Shown piece after piece: positions 16,450 through 26,024 of a DNA stretch of 64,000 nucleotides. The notes under the pieces are model-generated. The model was not told where the DNA came from and did not search any database. It saw only the letters and a list, made by a program, of their open reading frames with translations. Position 1 is the stretch's first letter. Every line of letters starts with the position of its first letter. A program made the translations under genes and the position numbers. Origin of the DNA: Pseudomonas frederiksbergensis (lineage in GTDB: Bacteria; Pseudomonadota; Gammaproteobacteria; Pseudomonadales; Pseudomonadaceae); the NCBI RefSeq assembly GCF_017114915.1, contig NZ_JAAUOE010000011.1, positions 62,001-126,000 of the forward strand. Reading direction: 5' to 3'.

Positions 16450-17661
16450 ATGCAGGTCAGCAAATCGAACAAGCTCGCCAACGTCTGCTACGACATTCGC
16501 GGCCCAGTGCTCAAGCACGCCAAACGCCTGGAAGAGGAAGGCCATCGCATCCTAAAGCTGAACATCGGCAACCCGGCGCCCTTTGGTTTCGAAGCGCCGG
16601 ATGAAATCCTTCAGGACGTGATCCGCAACCTGCCGACCGCCCAGGGCTACAGCGACTCCAAGGGGCTGTTCAGCGCCCGTAAAGCCGTGATGCAGTACTA
16701 CCAGCAAAAGCAGGTGGAAGGCGTCGGCATTGAAGACATCTACTTGGGCAACGGCGTTTCCGAGCTGATCGTAATGTCGATGCAGGCCCTGCTCAACAAC
16801 GGCGACGAAGTGCTGGTGCCGGCTCCCGACTATCCGCTGTGGACCGCCGCAGTGAGCCTGGCGGGCGGCAACCCGGTGCATTACCTGTGCGACGAGCAGG
16901 CCAACTGGTGGCCGGACCTGGCCGACATCAAGGCCAAGATCACCCCGAACACCAAGGCCCTGGTGATCATCAACCCGAACAACCCGACCGGCGCGGTGTA
17001 TTCGAAAGAAGTCCTGCTGGGCATGCTGGAACTGGCGCGCCAGCACAATCTGGTGGTGTTCTCCGACGAGATCTACGACAAGATCCTGTACGACGACGCC
17101 GTGCACATCTGCACCGCCTCGCTGGCGCCGGACCTGCTGTGCCTGACTTTCAACGGTCTGTCCAAGTCCTACCGCGTGGCCGGTTTCCGCTCCGGCTGGA
17201 TCGCCATTTCCGGACCGAAACACCACGCTCAGAGCTACATCGAAGGCATCGACATGCTGGCCAACATGCGCTTGTGTGCCAACGTGCCAAGCCAGCACGC
17301 AATCCAGACCGCGCTAGGCGGCTATCAGAGCATCAACGACCTGGTATTGCCGCAAGGGCGTCTGCTGGAACAGCGCAATCGGACTTGGGAGCTGCTCAAT
17401 GACATCCCAGGCGTAAGCTGCGTCAAGCCGATGGGCGCGCTGTATGCGTTCCCGCGGATCGACCCGAAAGTCTGCCCGATCCACAACGACGAGAAATTCG
17501 TGCTCGACCTGCTGCTTTCGGAGAAGCTGCTGGTGGTACAAGGCACGGCCTTCAACTGGCCATGGCCAGACCACTTCCGCGTGGTCACCCTGCCGCGGGT
17601 CGACGACCTGGATCAGGCCATTGGCCGGATTGGCAACTTCCTCAAATCCTATCGCCAGTAA
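16450..17661 (+). CDS. alaA: Class I aminotransferase, AlaA type (glutamate-pyruvate)
   Basis: A PLP enzyme of 403 residues that makes alanine from pyruvate and glutamate in the E. coli orthologue. The PLP lysine is K239 in GLSKSYRVAGFRSGW. Other signatures are NIGNPAPFGF near the N-terminus, INPNNPTGAVY and VFSDEIYDKI. The ATG at 16450 starts MQVSKSNKLANVCYDIRGP, the typical N-terminus; the frame is open for 53 more codons upstream but that part has no family character. Divergent from msrB. Confidence 0.9.
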   Translation: MQVSKSNKLANVCYDIRGPVLKHAKRLEEEGHRILKLNIGNPAPFGFEAPDEILQDVIRNLPTAQGYSDSKGLFSARKAVMQYYQQKQVEGVGIEDIYLGNGVSELIVMSMQALLNNGDEVLVPAPDYPLWTAAVSLAGGNPVHYLCDEQANWWPDLADIKAKITPNTKALVIINPNNPTGAVYSKEVLLGMLELARQHNLVVFSDEIYDKILYDDAVHICTASLAPDLLCLTFNGLSKSYRVAGFRSGWIAISGPKHHAQSYIEGIDMLANMRLCANVPSQHAIQTALGGYQSINDLVLPQGRLLEQRNRTWELLNDIPGVSCVKPMGALYAFPRIDPKVCPIHNDEKFVLDLLLSEKLLVVQGTAFNWPWPDHFRVVTLPRVDDLDQAIGRIGNFLKSYRQ

Positions 17662-17670
17662 ATGACCTGT

Positions 17671-17702
17671 CACCGTGCGACGCCTGTGAAAGTCGCACGG
17701 TG
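17671..17702 (+). terminator. Hairpin after aminotransferase gene
   Basis: CACCGTGCGAC pairs perfectly with GTCGCACGGTG across a 10-base loop, 9 bases after the stop. No T run follows, so it may end transcription inefficiently or protect the 3' end. Confidence 0.6.
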
Positions 17703-17884
17703 ATTAATTCAGCAACATATCTGTGTGTCCTGCGCTGACTGACGACTCGTTTCACGCCCACGCCTAACAACGGCGGGGGCTTGCGACACCAATTGGCTGA
17801 CAACCATTTCCCATGCCGACGTCGGAAATGCCCTTCATGCAGCTAAACTGTTGCCGTAGGACACAGTTTGAAATAGTCACCCAG

Positions 17885-17913
17885 TTGAATAGCCCGGTGC
17901 AGCACCTTATATA
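17885..17913 (+). promoter_or_regulatory. Promoter of htpX, overlapping sigma-70 and heat-shock-like elements
   Basis: TTGAAT (17885-17890), a 17-base spacer and TATATA (17908-17913) make a strong sigma-70 pattern ahead of htpX. GTTGAAT with CACCTTATATA also loosely fits the sigma-32 consensus, which would suit a heat-shock protease. The remainder of the 297-base gap holds only the upstream hairpin. Confidence 0.55.
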
Positions 17914-17958
17914 CCCCGCAGTACGCTACATCTTTAGCACGAGGAGATTTCTACAACC

Positions 17959-18846
17959 ATGATGCGCATCTTGCTGTTTTTGGCCACTAACCTGGCGGTC
18001 GTGCTGATTGCCAGCATCACCCTGAGCCTTGTCGGCTTCAACGGGTTCATGGCGGCCAATGGGGTTGACCTCAACCTCAATCAGCTGCTGATTTTCTGTG
18101 CGGTCTTTGGTTTCGCCGGTTCCCTGTTCTCGCTGTTCATCTCCAAATGGATGGCGAAAATGAGCACCAGCACCCAGATCATCAGCCAGCCGCGTACCCG
18201 GCACGAGCAATGGCTGCTGCAAACCGTCGAGCAACTGTCCCGCGAAGCCGGGATCAAGATGCCCGAAGTCGGGATTTTCCCAGCCTATGAAGCCAACGCC
18301 TTCGCCACTGGCTGGAACAAGAACGATGCACTGGTCGCGGTCAGCCAGGGCTTGCTCGAGCGTTTCTCGCCGGATGAAGTGAAAGCCGTTCTGGCCCACG
18401 AAATCGGCCACGTGGCCAATGGCGACATGGTCACCCTGGCGTTGATCCAGGGCGTGGTGAACACCTTCGTGATGTTCTTCGCCCGGATCATCGGCAACTT
18501 TGTCGACAAGGTGATTTTCAAGAACGAAGAAGGCCAGGGCATTGCCTACTACGTAGCGACCATCTTTGCCGAACTGGTTCTGGGCATCCTGGCCAGCGCC
18601 ATCGTCATGTGGTTCTCGCGCAAGCGTGAATTCCGTGCCGACGAGGCCGGCGCAAGCCTGGCGGGTACCAGCGCAATGATCGGCGCCTTGCAGCGTCTGC
18701 GTGCAGAACAAGGGCTACCGGTGCACATGCCGGACACCCTGAATGCCTTCGGCATCAACGGTGGCCTCAAACAAGGGTTCGCCCGCATGTTCATGAGCCA
18801 CCCGCCGCTGGAAGAGCGCATCGACGCACTGCGTCGCCGGGGCTGA
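17959..18846 (+). CDS. htpX: Inner-membrane zinc protease HtpX
   Basis: Degrades misfolded membrane proteins with the active site facing the cytoplasm. 295 residues: membrane helices at about 4-24 and 40-60, zinc motif HEIGH at 147-151 followed by VANGD, two further helices (about 158-178 and 190-212), and the third-ligand region [14 protein letters not shown]. The start has GAGGAGA upstream. Length and layout match E. coli HtpX. It has its own promoter and a strong terminator, so it is a single-gene unit. Confidence 0.96.
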   Translation: MMRILLFLATNLAVVLIASITLSLVGFNGFMAANGVDLNLNQLLIFCAVFGFAGSLFSLFISKWMAKMSTSTQIISQPRTRHEQWLLQTVEQLSREAGIKMPEVGIFPAYEANAFATGWNKNDALVAVSQGLLERFSPDEVKAVLAHEIGHVANGDMVTLALIQGVVNTFVMFFARIIGNFVDKVIFKNEEGQGIAYYVATIFAELVLGILASAIVMWFSRKREFRADEAGASLAGTSAMIGALQRLRAEQGLPVHMPDTLNAFGINGGLKQGFARMFMSHPPLEERIDALRRRG

Positions 18847-18867
18847 CAGGCTCCGCACTAAAAGAAA

Positions 18868-18896
18868 AGGCCCGCAGTGAATGCGGGCCTTTTTTT
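18868..18896 (+). terminator. Rho-independent terminator of htpX
   Basis: AGGCCCGCA pairs with TGCGGGCCT across a five-base loop and is followed by a run of seven T. Confidence 0.93.
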
Positions 18897-18925
18897 GTCT
18901 GTCTGGATGTTGTGGTACTCATTCT

Positions 18926-18957
18926 GGCTCCATCGCGAGCCTGCTCGCGATGGAGCC
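18926..18957. repeat. REP-like palindrome, CATCGCGAGC type
   Basis: A near-perfect 15-base stem, GGCTCCATCGCGAGC with its complement, around a two-base centre. It lies between the convergent genes htpX and tpm. Confidence 0.8.
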
Positions 18958-18977
18958 GGTACAACAACACAAATCTA

Positions 18978-19631
18978 TTAACTGGAAACCCGATACACAC
19001 GCTCCTCAAGCCGTGTGACACCGGCCTCGAGAAACTTCCAGCTCTCGCCCAGAACGTCCTGGTCTTCCAGAATCTTCAGCTCCCACGAAGCCCCCAGCAA
19101 CCGCTGCACTTCGTCATCAAGTACAGCAAACGGCGGCCCGGCCATTTGCGCCTGGTCGTAATCCAGCGTAATCAGAAGCCCTAAAGAGCCCTTCGGCAGA
19201 ATCCGAAGCAGATGAGCCGCGTATTGCTCACGCATCGTCGGCGGCAAGGCGATCAACGCCGCGCGATCGTACAATGCGCTGCAATCGGCAACATCGCCTG
19301 CCGTCAACTCGAAGAAATCACCGCACCACAGCTCGATCGAGCCCGCCCGATAGACCTTGAATGGCCCCTGTTCGCTGATTGCCGGGTCCAATTGATGCTC
19401 ATTGAAAAAGTCCTCGATGGCCTTTTCCGACAGCTCGATACCCAAAACCTCGTGACCGCAGTGCGCCAACCACAACAGGTCCAGGCTTTTGCCACACAAC
19501 GGCACCAGCACGCGAGAACCTTCATCAAGGCCCAGCTGCGGCCAGAACCGTTGCAGATAGGGATTTACTTCCGGCAGATGAAAGCCGATCTGATTCGACG
19601 CCCATCGTTTGTGCCAAAACTCCGGCTGCAT
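18978..19631 (-). CDS. tpm: Thiopurine S-methyltransferase
   Basis: An SAM-dependent methyltransferase of 217 residues. It begins [20 protein letters not shown], the characteristic N-terminus of bacterial TPMTs, which methylate thiopurines and in Pseudomonas also tellurite and selenium compounds. The SAM-binding motif is [17 protein letters not shown] followed by VLGIELS, and a later [14 protein letters not shown] block is conserved. The ATG at 19631 is chosen over 19655 because the family starts there. The htpX-tpm neighbourhood is as in P. aeruginosa, without the carboxypeptidase gene between. Confidence 0.93.
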   Translation of the reverse strand: MQPEFWHKRWASNQIGFHLPEVNPYLQRFWPQLGLDEGSRVLVPLCGKSLDLLWLAHCGHEVLGIELSEKAIEDFFNEHQLDPAISEQGPFKVYRAGSIELWCGDFFELTAGDVADCSALYDRAALIALPPTMREQYAAHLLRILPKGSLGLLITLDYDQAQMAGPPFAVLDDEVQRLLGASWELKILEDQDVLGESWKFLEAGVTRLEERVYRVSS

Positions 19632-19733
19632 AATTAACCCCGAAAATTCGATCAATAGACTCTAAAACTTATATTAGATTTAGATCAATGATCTGGCTGA
19701 AGATGGTGCCATCTTACTCTCAGGAGCTCATTT

Positions 19734-20501
19734 ATGTTCCCCAGCCTGTACATCTCTCATGGCTCCCCCATGCTGGCCCTGGAGCCGGGCGCCAGCGGGC
19801 CGGCCCTCGCGCATCTGGCCGCCGCAATGCCCAAACCCAAGGCCATCGTGATAGTTTCCGCGCACTGGGAAAGCAGCGAACTGTTGGTCAGCGGCAATCC
19901 CCAACCCGAAACCTGGCACGACTTCAGCGGTTTTCCGCGAGCCTTATTCGAGGTGCAGTACCCGGCCCCCGGCAATCCGCAGCTGGCGGCAGAAGTTGTC
20001 GAACGGCTGGAGGCCGATGGCCTGCCTGCGCGCATCGACACCCAGCGCCCCTTCGACCATGGCGTTTGGGTGCCTTTGTCGTTGATGTATCCGCAGGCTG
20101 ACATTGCGGTGGTGCAAGTCTCGCTGCCCACCCGTGGCGGCCCAGCCCTGCAAACCCGCGTCGGCCATGCCCTGGCCAGCCTGCGCGAACACGGCGTGCT
20201 GTTGATCGGCTCCGGCAGCATTACCCACAACCTGCGCGAACTGGACTGGCACGCCGGCCCGGAAAGCGTCGAACCATGGGCCAAGGCGTTCCGCGACTGG
20301 ATAATCGAGAAACTCGAAGCGAACGACGAAGCCGCGCTGCACGACTATCGTCAGCAAGCGCCGAACGCCGTGCGCAACCATCCGAGTGACGAACATCTGC
20401 TGCCGTTGTACTTTGCCCGCGCAGCCGGGGGTCAGTTCAGCGTTGCGCACCAGGGGTTCACCATGGGGGCGCTGGGGATGGACATTTATCGGTTCGGCTG
20501 A
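19734..20501 (+). CDS. ygiD: Class III extradiol ring-cleavage dioxygenase family (YgiD / 4,5-DOPA dioxygenase-like)
   Basis: A 255-residue single-domain enzyme of the LigB superfamily. Metal-ligand histidines are visible in YISHGSPM, VSAHWE and FDHGVWVPL, with a further conserved His in RNHPSDEHLLPL. E. coli YgiD cleaves L-DOPA at the 4,5 bond, but the physiological substrate here is unknown. A CAGGAG sequence sits 10 bases before the ATG. The TGA stop is the first bases of a REPIN, so the element abuts the gene with no spacer. Confidence 0.88.
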   Translation: MFPSLYISHGSPMLALEPGASGPALAHLAAAMPKPKAIVIVSAHWESSELLVSGNPQPETWHDFSGFPRALFEVQYPAPGNPQLAAEVVERLEADGLPARIDTQRPFDHGVWVPLSLMYPQADIAVVQVSLPTRGGPALQTRVGHALASLREHGVLLIGSGSITHNLRELDWHAGPESVEPWAKAFRDWIIEKLEANDEAALHDYRQQAPNAVRNHPSDEHLLPLYFARAAGGQFSVAHQGFTMGALGMDIYRFG

Positions 20502-20606
20502 TCGTTCCCACGCTCTGCGTGGGAATGCAGCCCGGGACGCTCCGCGTCCCAGAAGCGGACGCAGAGCGTCCATTGATTCATTCCCACGCAGAGCGTGGGA
20601 ACGATC
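20500..20606. repeat. REPIN, GATCGTTCCCACGC type (copy 1 of 3)
   Basis: GATCGTTCCCACGC at the left is mirrored by GCGTGGGAACGATC at the right. The arms also contain GTGGGAATG, and the interior has GGACGCTCCGCGTCC and GCGGACGCAGAGCGTCC. Copies at 57182 and 60727 share the same arms and interior. The first two bases overlap the ygiD stop codon. Confidence 0.92.
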
Positions 20607-20616
20607 AGATAGGCAT

Positions 20617-20647
20617 AAAAAATCCCCGAACCAGTCGGGGATTTTTT
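20617..20647. terminator. Bidirectional terminator between ygiD and deaD
   Basis: AAAAAATCCCCGA and TCGGGGATTTTTTA form a stem with A/T runs on both sides, so it can serve both converging genes. Confidence 0.92.
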
Positions 20648-20675
20648 ATGTTCGATCAATCAGCCCGAGAGCGGA

Positions 20676-22349
20676 TCAATCTTCGCGGTAGCGACGCAGC
20701 TTCAACTGCTTACCGGCAACGCGAGTGTCCTTCAGCTTGGTCAGCAGACGCTCCAGACCATCTTCCGGCAACTCGACGAGGCTGAAGCTGTCACGCACCT
20801 GGATGCGACCGATGGCTTCACGTGCCAGACCACCTTCGTTGAGGATGGCGCCCAGCAGGTTCTTGGCCGCGATACCATCACGCGCACCCAGCGCGGTACG
20901 GCAACGGGCACGGCCTTCGGCCAACGGGATCGGAGCACGACGCTCGCGGTCACCACGGTCCGGACGATCACCGGAACGCTCAGGACGATCGCCACGCGGT
21001 GCATTGTTCGGCACCAATGGACGTTCCTTCTCGATCGCGGCCAGGGTCAGCGCTTGACCGTTGGTAGCCTTGCGCAGCAGGGCTGCGGCCAGGGCACGCG
21101 GGCTGCAACCGATGTCGGCGGTCAGACGATCCAGCAGATCACCGTGAGTCGACTCGGCATCGCCCACCAGCGGCGACAGGCTGTTGGTCAGTTTCTTGAT
21201 GCGGGCATCGAGAACGGCCTGAGCATCCGGCAGCCGAACTTCGGCAACCTTCTGACCGGTAACACGCTCGATCACTTGCAGCATGCGGCGCTCACGAGGC
21301 GTCACCAACAGCAGCGCGCGACCTTCGCGACCGGCACGGCCGGTACGGCCGATACGGTGAACGTAGGACTCCGGGTCATACGGCATATCAACGTTGAACA
21401 CGTGAGTGATACGCGGAACGTCCAGGCCACGAGCAGCAACGTCGGTCGCCACAACGATGTCCAGACGGCCATCCTTGAGGGAGTCGATCACGCGCTCACG
21501 CTGGTTCTGAGCAATGTCACCGTTCAGCGCAGCGGCTTTGTAGCCTTTGGCTTCCAGGGCACTGGCCAGGTCCAGGGTCGCTTGCTTGGTGCGCACGAAC
21601 ATGATCAGGGCGTCGAAATCTTCCACTTCCAGCAAGCTGAGAACGGCAGAGGTCTTCTGGTCAGCGTGAACCAACAGGTGAGCCTGTTCGATCGCGGTAA
21701 CGGTCTGAGTCTTGCTCTGGATCTTCACGTGCTTCGGATCGCGCAGGTGGCGTTCGGCGATGGCACGGATCGATTGCGGCAGGGTGGCCGAGAACAATAC
21801 GGTCTGACGGGTTTCCGGCATGGCCTTGAAGATAACTTCCAGGTCGTCCATGAAGCCCAGTTTGAGCATTTCGTCCGCTTCGTCGAGAACCAGGTGGTTC
21901 ACGGTAGTCAGGACTTTTTCGTCGCGACGCAGGTGGTCGCACAGACGCCCCGGAGTGGCGACAACAATCTGTGCGCCATTACGGATTGCTTTCAATTGTG
22001 GGCCCATCGGCGCGCCGCCGTAGACAGCCACAACAGTTACACCCGGCATTTGCTTGGCGTAGGTTTCGAAAGCGGTTGCAACTTGTAGCGCCAACTCACG
22101 AGTTGGGGCCAGGATCAGAGCTTGCGGCTCGCGCTTGGACGGATCAATGCGGTGCAGGATCGGCAGGGCAAAGGCAGCGGTTTTACCGGTACCGGTTTGC
22201 GCCTGGCCAATCATATCGTGACCGGCGAGAATGATCGGGATCGACTGCTGCTGAATGGCCGAAGGCTCTTCATAGCCGGTAGCGACTACTGCAGCGACAA
22301 TATTAGGGTGAAGTTCAAGAGCGGCGAAGCCGCCGATTTCCTGGGTCAT
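20676..22349 (-). CDS. deaD: ATP-dependent DEAD-box RNA helicase DeaD/CsdA
   Basis: Unwinds structured RNA in ribosome assembly and mRNA turnover, especially in the cold. 557 residues: Q motif (GYEEPSAIQQQSIP), Walker A (GQAQTGTGKTAAF), DEAD (LVLDEADEML), SAT, and motif VI (HRIGRTGRAGREG). The C-terminal part holds an Arg/Asp-rich linker (DRPERSGDRPDRGDRERR) and a DbpA-type RNA-binding domain ending KLRRYRED. The ATG at 22349 has GAGG upstream; the frame is open another 80 codons but the leader is not protein-like and includes the probable promoter. Confidence 0.95.
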   Translation of the reverse strand: MTQEIGGFAALELHPNIVAAVVATGYEEPSAIQQQSIPIILAGHDMIGQAQTGTGKTAAFALPILHRIDPSKREPQALILAPTRELALQVATAFETYAKQMPGVTVVAVYGGAPMGPQLKAIRNGAQIVVATPGRLCDHLRRDEKVLTTVNHLVLDEADEMLKLGFMDDLEVIFKAMPETRQTVLFSATLPQSIRAIAERHLRDPKHVKIQSKTQTVTAIEQAHLLVHADQKTSAVLSLLEVEDFDALIMFVRTKQATLDLASALEAKGYKAAALNGDIAQNQRERVIDSLKDGRLDIVVATDVAARGLDVPRITHVFNVDMPYDPESYVHRIGRTGRAGREGRALLLVTPRERRMLQVIERVTGQKVAEVRLPDAQAVLDARIKKLTNSLSPLVGDAESTHGDLLDRLTADIGCSPRALAAALLRKATNGQALTLAAIEKERPLVPNNAPRGDRPERSGDRPDRGDRERRAPIPLAEGRARCRTALGARDGIAAKNLLGAILNEGGLAREAIGRIQVRDSFSLVELPEDGLERLLTKLKDTRVAGKQLKLRRYRED

Positions 22350-22574
22350 GGGTCTGCCTCTAAGTGCATCCGCAAAGACCCATGCTCCAAAGCTGCGCAT
22401 GCCGTGTTGAGACTCAAGAGTCGCCCTGGCAGCTTTGTCGGCGGGGATTTGCGAAAACGAATGAATGAAAAGAATCGTCAAGGAAGAGTCCGCGGGGCGG
22501 ACGTGCAGCCGAAGCTGGCTTCGGGGAATTGCGCTACCTAAACGCGGCCCGGTTAAAGGCCGGCGCGCACTATA
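22350..22574 (-). promoter_or_regulatory. Long untranslated leader and probable promoter of deaD
   Basis: A -10-like TATAGT (complement of 22569-22574) implies a start near 22562 and a leader of about 210 bases before the deaD ATG. Long leaders are common on cold-induced helicase mRNAs. The -35 is poor. The leader contains no good open frame with a ribosome site. Confidence 0.4.
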
Positions 22575-22771
22575 CCGGAATTTGCCCAAAAAGGGAGCTT
22601 TTTTTATCGGAAAAAACCCGCGTACGCCGTTGTGTCACAGGCTTTGCGGATAATTATGCGACCATCTATTTTGCAAAGGCCCGGCCCTGCTGGCGATGGC
22701 GCTAAAACGGTTCACCGTGGTGACGCAGACCTTCGGTCTCATACCCCCCTCCCCACCCGAGGAAATGCTCC
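22575..22771. other. Intergenic region upstream of crotonase gene
   Basis: Between the deaD promoter and the crotonase ATG I see a short A/T tract near 22590-22616 and a GAGGAAATG ribosome site at 22759-22767. No gene or RNA was recognised. Confidence 0.4.
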
Positions 22772-23563
22772 ATGAATCAGCCCAGCCCCAGTCGTGTAAC
22801 CCGTGAACGACACGGTCATGTCCTGATGATCGGCCTGGATCGGGTGGCCAAGCGCAATGCCTTCGACCTCGACCTGCTCAACGAACTCAGCCTGGCCTAT
22901 GGCGAGTTCGAGGCGGACAGTGAGGCGCGGGTCGCGGTGGTGTTCGGCCATGGCGAGCACTTCACCGCCGGCCTCGACCTGGTCAATGCCGGCGCGGCCC
23001 TGGCCGAAGGCTGGCAGGCTCCGCCCGGTGGCTGCGATCCGTGGGGCGTGCTCGCCGGCCCACGGGTCAGCAAACCGGTGATTGTTGCCGCTCAGGGCTA
23101 CTGCCTGACCGTGGGCATCGAGTTGATGCTGGCCGCCGACATCAACCTGTGCGCCAGCAATACCCGTTTTGCTCAGAAGGAAGTGCAGCGCGGAATCTTC
23201 CCGTTCGGCGGCGCCACGTTGCGCCTGCATCAGGTCGCCGGCTGGGGCAATGCCATGCGCTGGCTGCTCACCGGTGATGAATTCGACGCGCATGACGCCT
23301 TGCACCTGGGCCTGGTGCAGGAAGTCATGGCCAGCGAGGACTTGTTGCCTCGGGCAATCGAGTTGGCTGAGCGAATCGCCCGACAGGCACCGCTGGGGGT
23401 TCAGGCGACGCTGATGTCTGCCCGACAGGCGCGCTATGAGGGTGAAACAGCGGCGGCCCAAGCATTGCCGGAGCTGGTGAAAAAATTGCTGAATAGCGAG
23501 GATGCCAAGGAGGGCGTGCGGTCGATGATCGAGAAGCGGCCGGGTGTCTTCAAAGGCTGCTGA
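22772..23563 (+). CDS. Enoyl-CoA hydratase/isomerase (crotonase) family protein
   Basis: A 263-residue crotonase-fold enzyme acting on an acyl-CoA. The oxyanion-hole segments are HFTAGLDL and GYCLTVGIEL. Both catalytic glutamates of hydratases appear conserved, the Glu in GIEL and the Glu 20 residues later in FAQKEVQRGIFPFGG, so it is probably active. The usual GGG before the first Glu is TVG, which may alter the substrate. It is alone, divergent from deaD and followed by a REP element; substrate not predictable. Confidence 0.85.
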   Translation: MNQPSPSRVTRERHGHVLMIGLDRVAKRNAFDLDLLNELSLAYGEFEADSEARVAVVFGHGEHFTAGLDLVNAGAALAEGWQAPPGGCDPWGVLAGPRVSKPVIVAAQGYCLTVGIELMLAADINLCASNTRFAQKEVQRGIFPFGGATLRLHQVAGWGNAMRWLLTGDEFDAHDALHLGLVQEVMASEDLLPRAIELAERIARQAPLGVQATLMSARQARYEGETAAAQALPELVKKLLNSEDAKEGVRSMIEKRPGVFKGC

Positions 23564-23575
23564 CAAGTCGGCTTT

Positions 23576-23686
23576 TGTGGCGAGGGAGCTTGCTCCCGTC
23601 GGGCTACGAGGCGGCCCCAAAAACTCTTGTACATCAATACAGACTTTGTGAGTGCTGCGCACTCAAGCGGGGCCTCCCTCGCCACA
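23576..23686. repeat. REP pair, TGTGGCGAGGGAGC type
   Basis: TGTGGCGAGGGAGCTTGCTC at 23576 and an inverted partner GCCTCCCTCGCCACA ending at 23686 flank about 70 bases of unique DNA. A single related unit is at 43439. Confidence 0.8.
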
Positions 23687-23701
23687 GATAGCCTCATCGC
23701 A

Positions 23702-24457
23702 TTATGTCGCCGGCCGAATCGCCTTGATCAACGACCGCAACGAATACCCCAGCCGTGGCGCCAGCCCTTCAGCGCGGGCAATCAGCCCATCCATGTCCAG
23801 CTCCTGATCCAGCTCCGAGGGCACGATCAGAATCACGTTGCCTTCCTTCACCGGCAGTTCCCAGTAATGCCGATGATAGAGACCGCGCAACAACGCCGCA
23901 CCCAACGGTTTGCCGTCATCGGTGGCCCACTGGTTGATCACCAGCCATCCCCCCGGATTCAACCGTTTCTGACAGTTTTCCAGAAAGCTCCAGGCCAGAT
24001 GCCCGGCACCGGGCCCGACATCGGTATAGAGGTCGACGAAAATCAGATCGGCCGGTTCAGCCGTACCGAGCAACTCCAGGGCATCACCGACGCGGATGTA
24101 CAGCCGCGGGTCGTCATCCAGCCCCAGGTATTCGATGGCCAGGCGCGGTACGTCGGGACGCAGCTCGATGGCTTCGACATCCTCCAACGGCAGGAACTTC
24201 AAACAGGCCTGGGTCAATGTGCCGGCGCCAAGGCCAAGGAACAGCGCGCTTTCCGGCTGCTCGTGGCACAGCGCGCCAATCAGCATCGCCCGGGTGTAAT
24301 CGTACTCGAGCCAGCTCGGATCAGCGGTGAACACGCAGCTCTGTTCGATGGCATCACCGAACTCCAGAAAACGGTAATCGGCCACTTCCAGCACGCGAAT
24401 CACGCCGAACTCATCCTGTACCTCGGCGAGCAGATGCTCGACGCGCTCCTCAGTCAT
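23702..24457 (-). CDS. Spermidine-synthase-like SAM-binding protein
   Basis: 251 residues with a Rossmann methyltransferase fold of the spermidine-synthase class: motif I ALFLGLGAGTLTQACLKFLP, followed by VEAIELRPDVPRLA, DDPRLYIRVGDALELL and ADLIFVDLYTD. In polyamine synthases the position after motif I carries paired Asp; here DLYTDVGPGAGHL lacks the classic YDVIIVDSTDP form, so aminopropyl transfer is doubtful. It could be a methyltransferase of unknown substrate. Confidence 0.75.
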   Translation of the reverse strand: MTEERVEHLLAEVQDEFGVIRVLEVADYRFLEFGDAIEQSCVFTADPSWLEYDYTRAMLIGALCHEQPESALFLGLGAGTLTQACLKFLPLEDVEAIELRPDVPRLAIEYLGLDDDPRLYIRVGDALELLGTAEPADLIFVDLYTDVGPGAGHLAWSFLENCQKRLNPGGWLVINQWATDDGKPLGAALLRGLYHRHYWELPVKEGNVILIVPSELDQELDMDGLIARAEGLAPRLGYSLRSLIKAIRPAT

Positions 24458-24605
24458 TTCGTCTCCTGATCGTTACCGGCCCCGGCAACACGATAAACCG
24501 CAACATAAAGCGGCAAAGGCGCGATTGTCCGCGAAGCGACGGGAACAGGTCACGCACTAATTGCTGATAACATAACCGTCCGAGCGTAAAACACTAGAGA
24601 CTGCG

Positions 24606-25952
24606 ATGAGCCAACCCTGGAGCCCTGACAGCTGGCGCGCCCTGCCGATCCAGCAACAACCTCAATACCCCGACGCGGCGCATTTGCTGCATGTCGAGCA
24701 AACCCTGGCGAGCTATCCGCCGCTGGTGTTTGCCGGTGAAGCCCGGGAGTTGCGCCGTCAGTTTGCCGAAGTCACCCAGGGTCGGGCGTTTCTGCTACAG
24801 GGCGGCGACTGCGCCGAAAGCTTCGCCGAATTTTCCGCCGCGAAAATTCGTGACACCTTTAAAGTGTTGCTGCAAATGGCGATCGTCATGACGTTCGCCG
24901 CCGGCTGCCCGGTGGTCAAAGTCGGACGCATGGCCGGCCAGTTCGCCAAACCCCGTTCGGCCAACGATGAAACCATCAATGGCGTGACACTACCGGCCTA
25001 CCGTGGCGACATCGTCAACGGCATCGGTTTCGACGAAAAAAGCCGCGTGCCGGACCCGGATCGCCTGCTGCAGTCCTACCACCAGTCCACCGCGACCCTG
25101 AACCTGCTGCGCGCCTTTGCCCAGGGCGGTTTTGCCGACCTGCATCAGGTGCACAAATGGAACCTGGACTTCATCGCCAACTCGGCGCTGGCCGAGAAAT
25201 ATAGCCACCTGGCCGATCGCATCGATGAAACCCTGGCCTTCATGCGCGCCTGCGGCATGGACAGTTCGCCGCAACTGCGTGAAACCAGTTTCTTCACCGC
25301 CCACGAAGCGCTGCTACTGAACTACGAAGAAGCCTTCGTGCGTCGCGACAGCCTGACCCACGACTACTACGACTGCTCGGCCCACATGCTGTGGATCGGC
25401 GACCGTACCCGTCAACTGGACGGCGCGCATGTCGAATTCCTGCGCGGGGTGCACAACCCGATCGGCGTGAAGGTCGGCCCGAGCATGAACCCTGAAGACC
25501 TGATTCGCCTGATCGATGTGCTCAACCCGGACAACGACCCGGGTCGCCTGAACCTGATTGCGCGGATGGGCGCGAACAAGGTCGGCGATCATCTGCCGCA
25601 ACTGATCCGCGCGGTGCAGCGCGAAGGCAAGCAAGTGCTATGGAGCTCCGACCCGATGCACGGCAACACCATCAAGGCCAGCAGCGGCTACAAGACCCGC
25701 GACTTCGCGCAGATCCTTGGCGAGGTGAAGCAGTTCTTCCAGGTTCACGAAGCCGAAGGCAGTTATGCCGGCGGCATCCACATCGAAATGACCGGGCAGA
25801 ACGTCACCGAATGCATCGGCGGCGCGCGGCCGATTACCGAGGATGGTTTGTCGGATCGTTACCACACCCACTGCGACCCACGGATGAATGCCGATCAGTC
25901 GCTGGAACTGGCGTTTTTGATTGCCGAGACCCTGAAGCAAGTCCGCCGTTAA
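24606..25952 (+). CDS. Class II 3-deoxy-7-phosphoheptulonate (DAHP) synthase
   Basis: Condenses phosphoenolpyruvate and erythrose 4-phosphate, the first step to chorismate. 448 residues of the class II (plant-like, AroA-II) family: metal-binding C69 in [14 protein letters not shown], then [51 protein letters not shown] and [10 protein letters not shown]. The complete catalytic set is present. The phenazine-operon enzymes are shorter relatives, but no phenazine genes are here, so this is the housekeeping or second isozyme. A class I enzyme is encoded at 39950. Confidence 0.95.
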   Translation: MSQPWSPDSWRALPIQQQPQYPDAAHLLHVEQTLASYPPLVFAGEARELRRQFAEVTQGRAFLLQGGDCAESFAEFSAAKIRDTFKVLLQMAIVMTFAAGCPVVKVGRMAGQFAKPRSANDETINGVTLPAYRGDIVNGIGFDEKSRVPDPDRLLQSYHQSTATLNLLRAFAQGGFADLHQVHKWNLDFIANSALAEKYSHLADRIDETLAFMRACGMDSSPQLRETSFFTAHEALLLNYEEAFVRRDSLTHDYYDCSAHMLWIGDRTRQLDGAHVEFLRGVHNPIGVKVGPSMNPEDLIRLIDVLNPDNDPGRLNLIARMGANKVGDHLPQLIRAVQREGKQVLWSSDPMHGNTIKASSGYKTRDFAQILGEVKQFFQVHEAEGSYAGGIHIEMTGQNVTECIGGARPITEDGLSDRYHTHCDPRMNADQSLELAFLIAETLKQVRR

Positions 25953-25964
25953 ATCGGATTGGGC

Positions 25965-26017
25965 CCTTCGCGGGCAAGCCTCGCTCCAACAGTAGGAGCG
26001 AGGCTTGCCCGCGAAGG
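25965..26017. repeat. REPIN with perfect 23-base stem, TTCGCGGGCAAGC type
   Basis: CCTTCGCGGGCAAGCCTCGC (continuing to 25987) pairs with its complement at 25995-26017 across a 7-base loop. It lies between convergent genes and could also stop transcription both ways. Confidence 0.92.
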
Positions 26018-26024
26018 CGTCATT

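Noticed and set aside
21054..22088. 344-codon plus-strand open frame
   Set aside because: Antisense to deaD, whose helicase motifs are complete. No protein-like features.
23702..24457. True spermidine synthase
   Set aside because: The aminopropyltransferase signature around the second acidic motif is missing, so only the SAM-binding fold is called.
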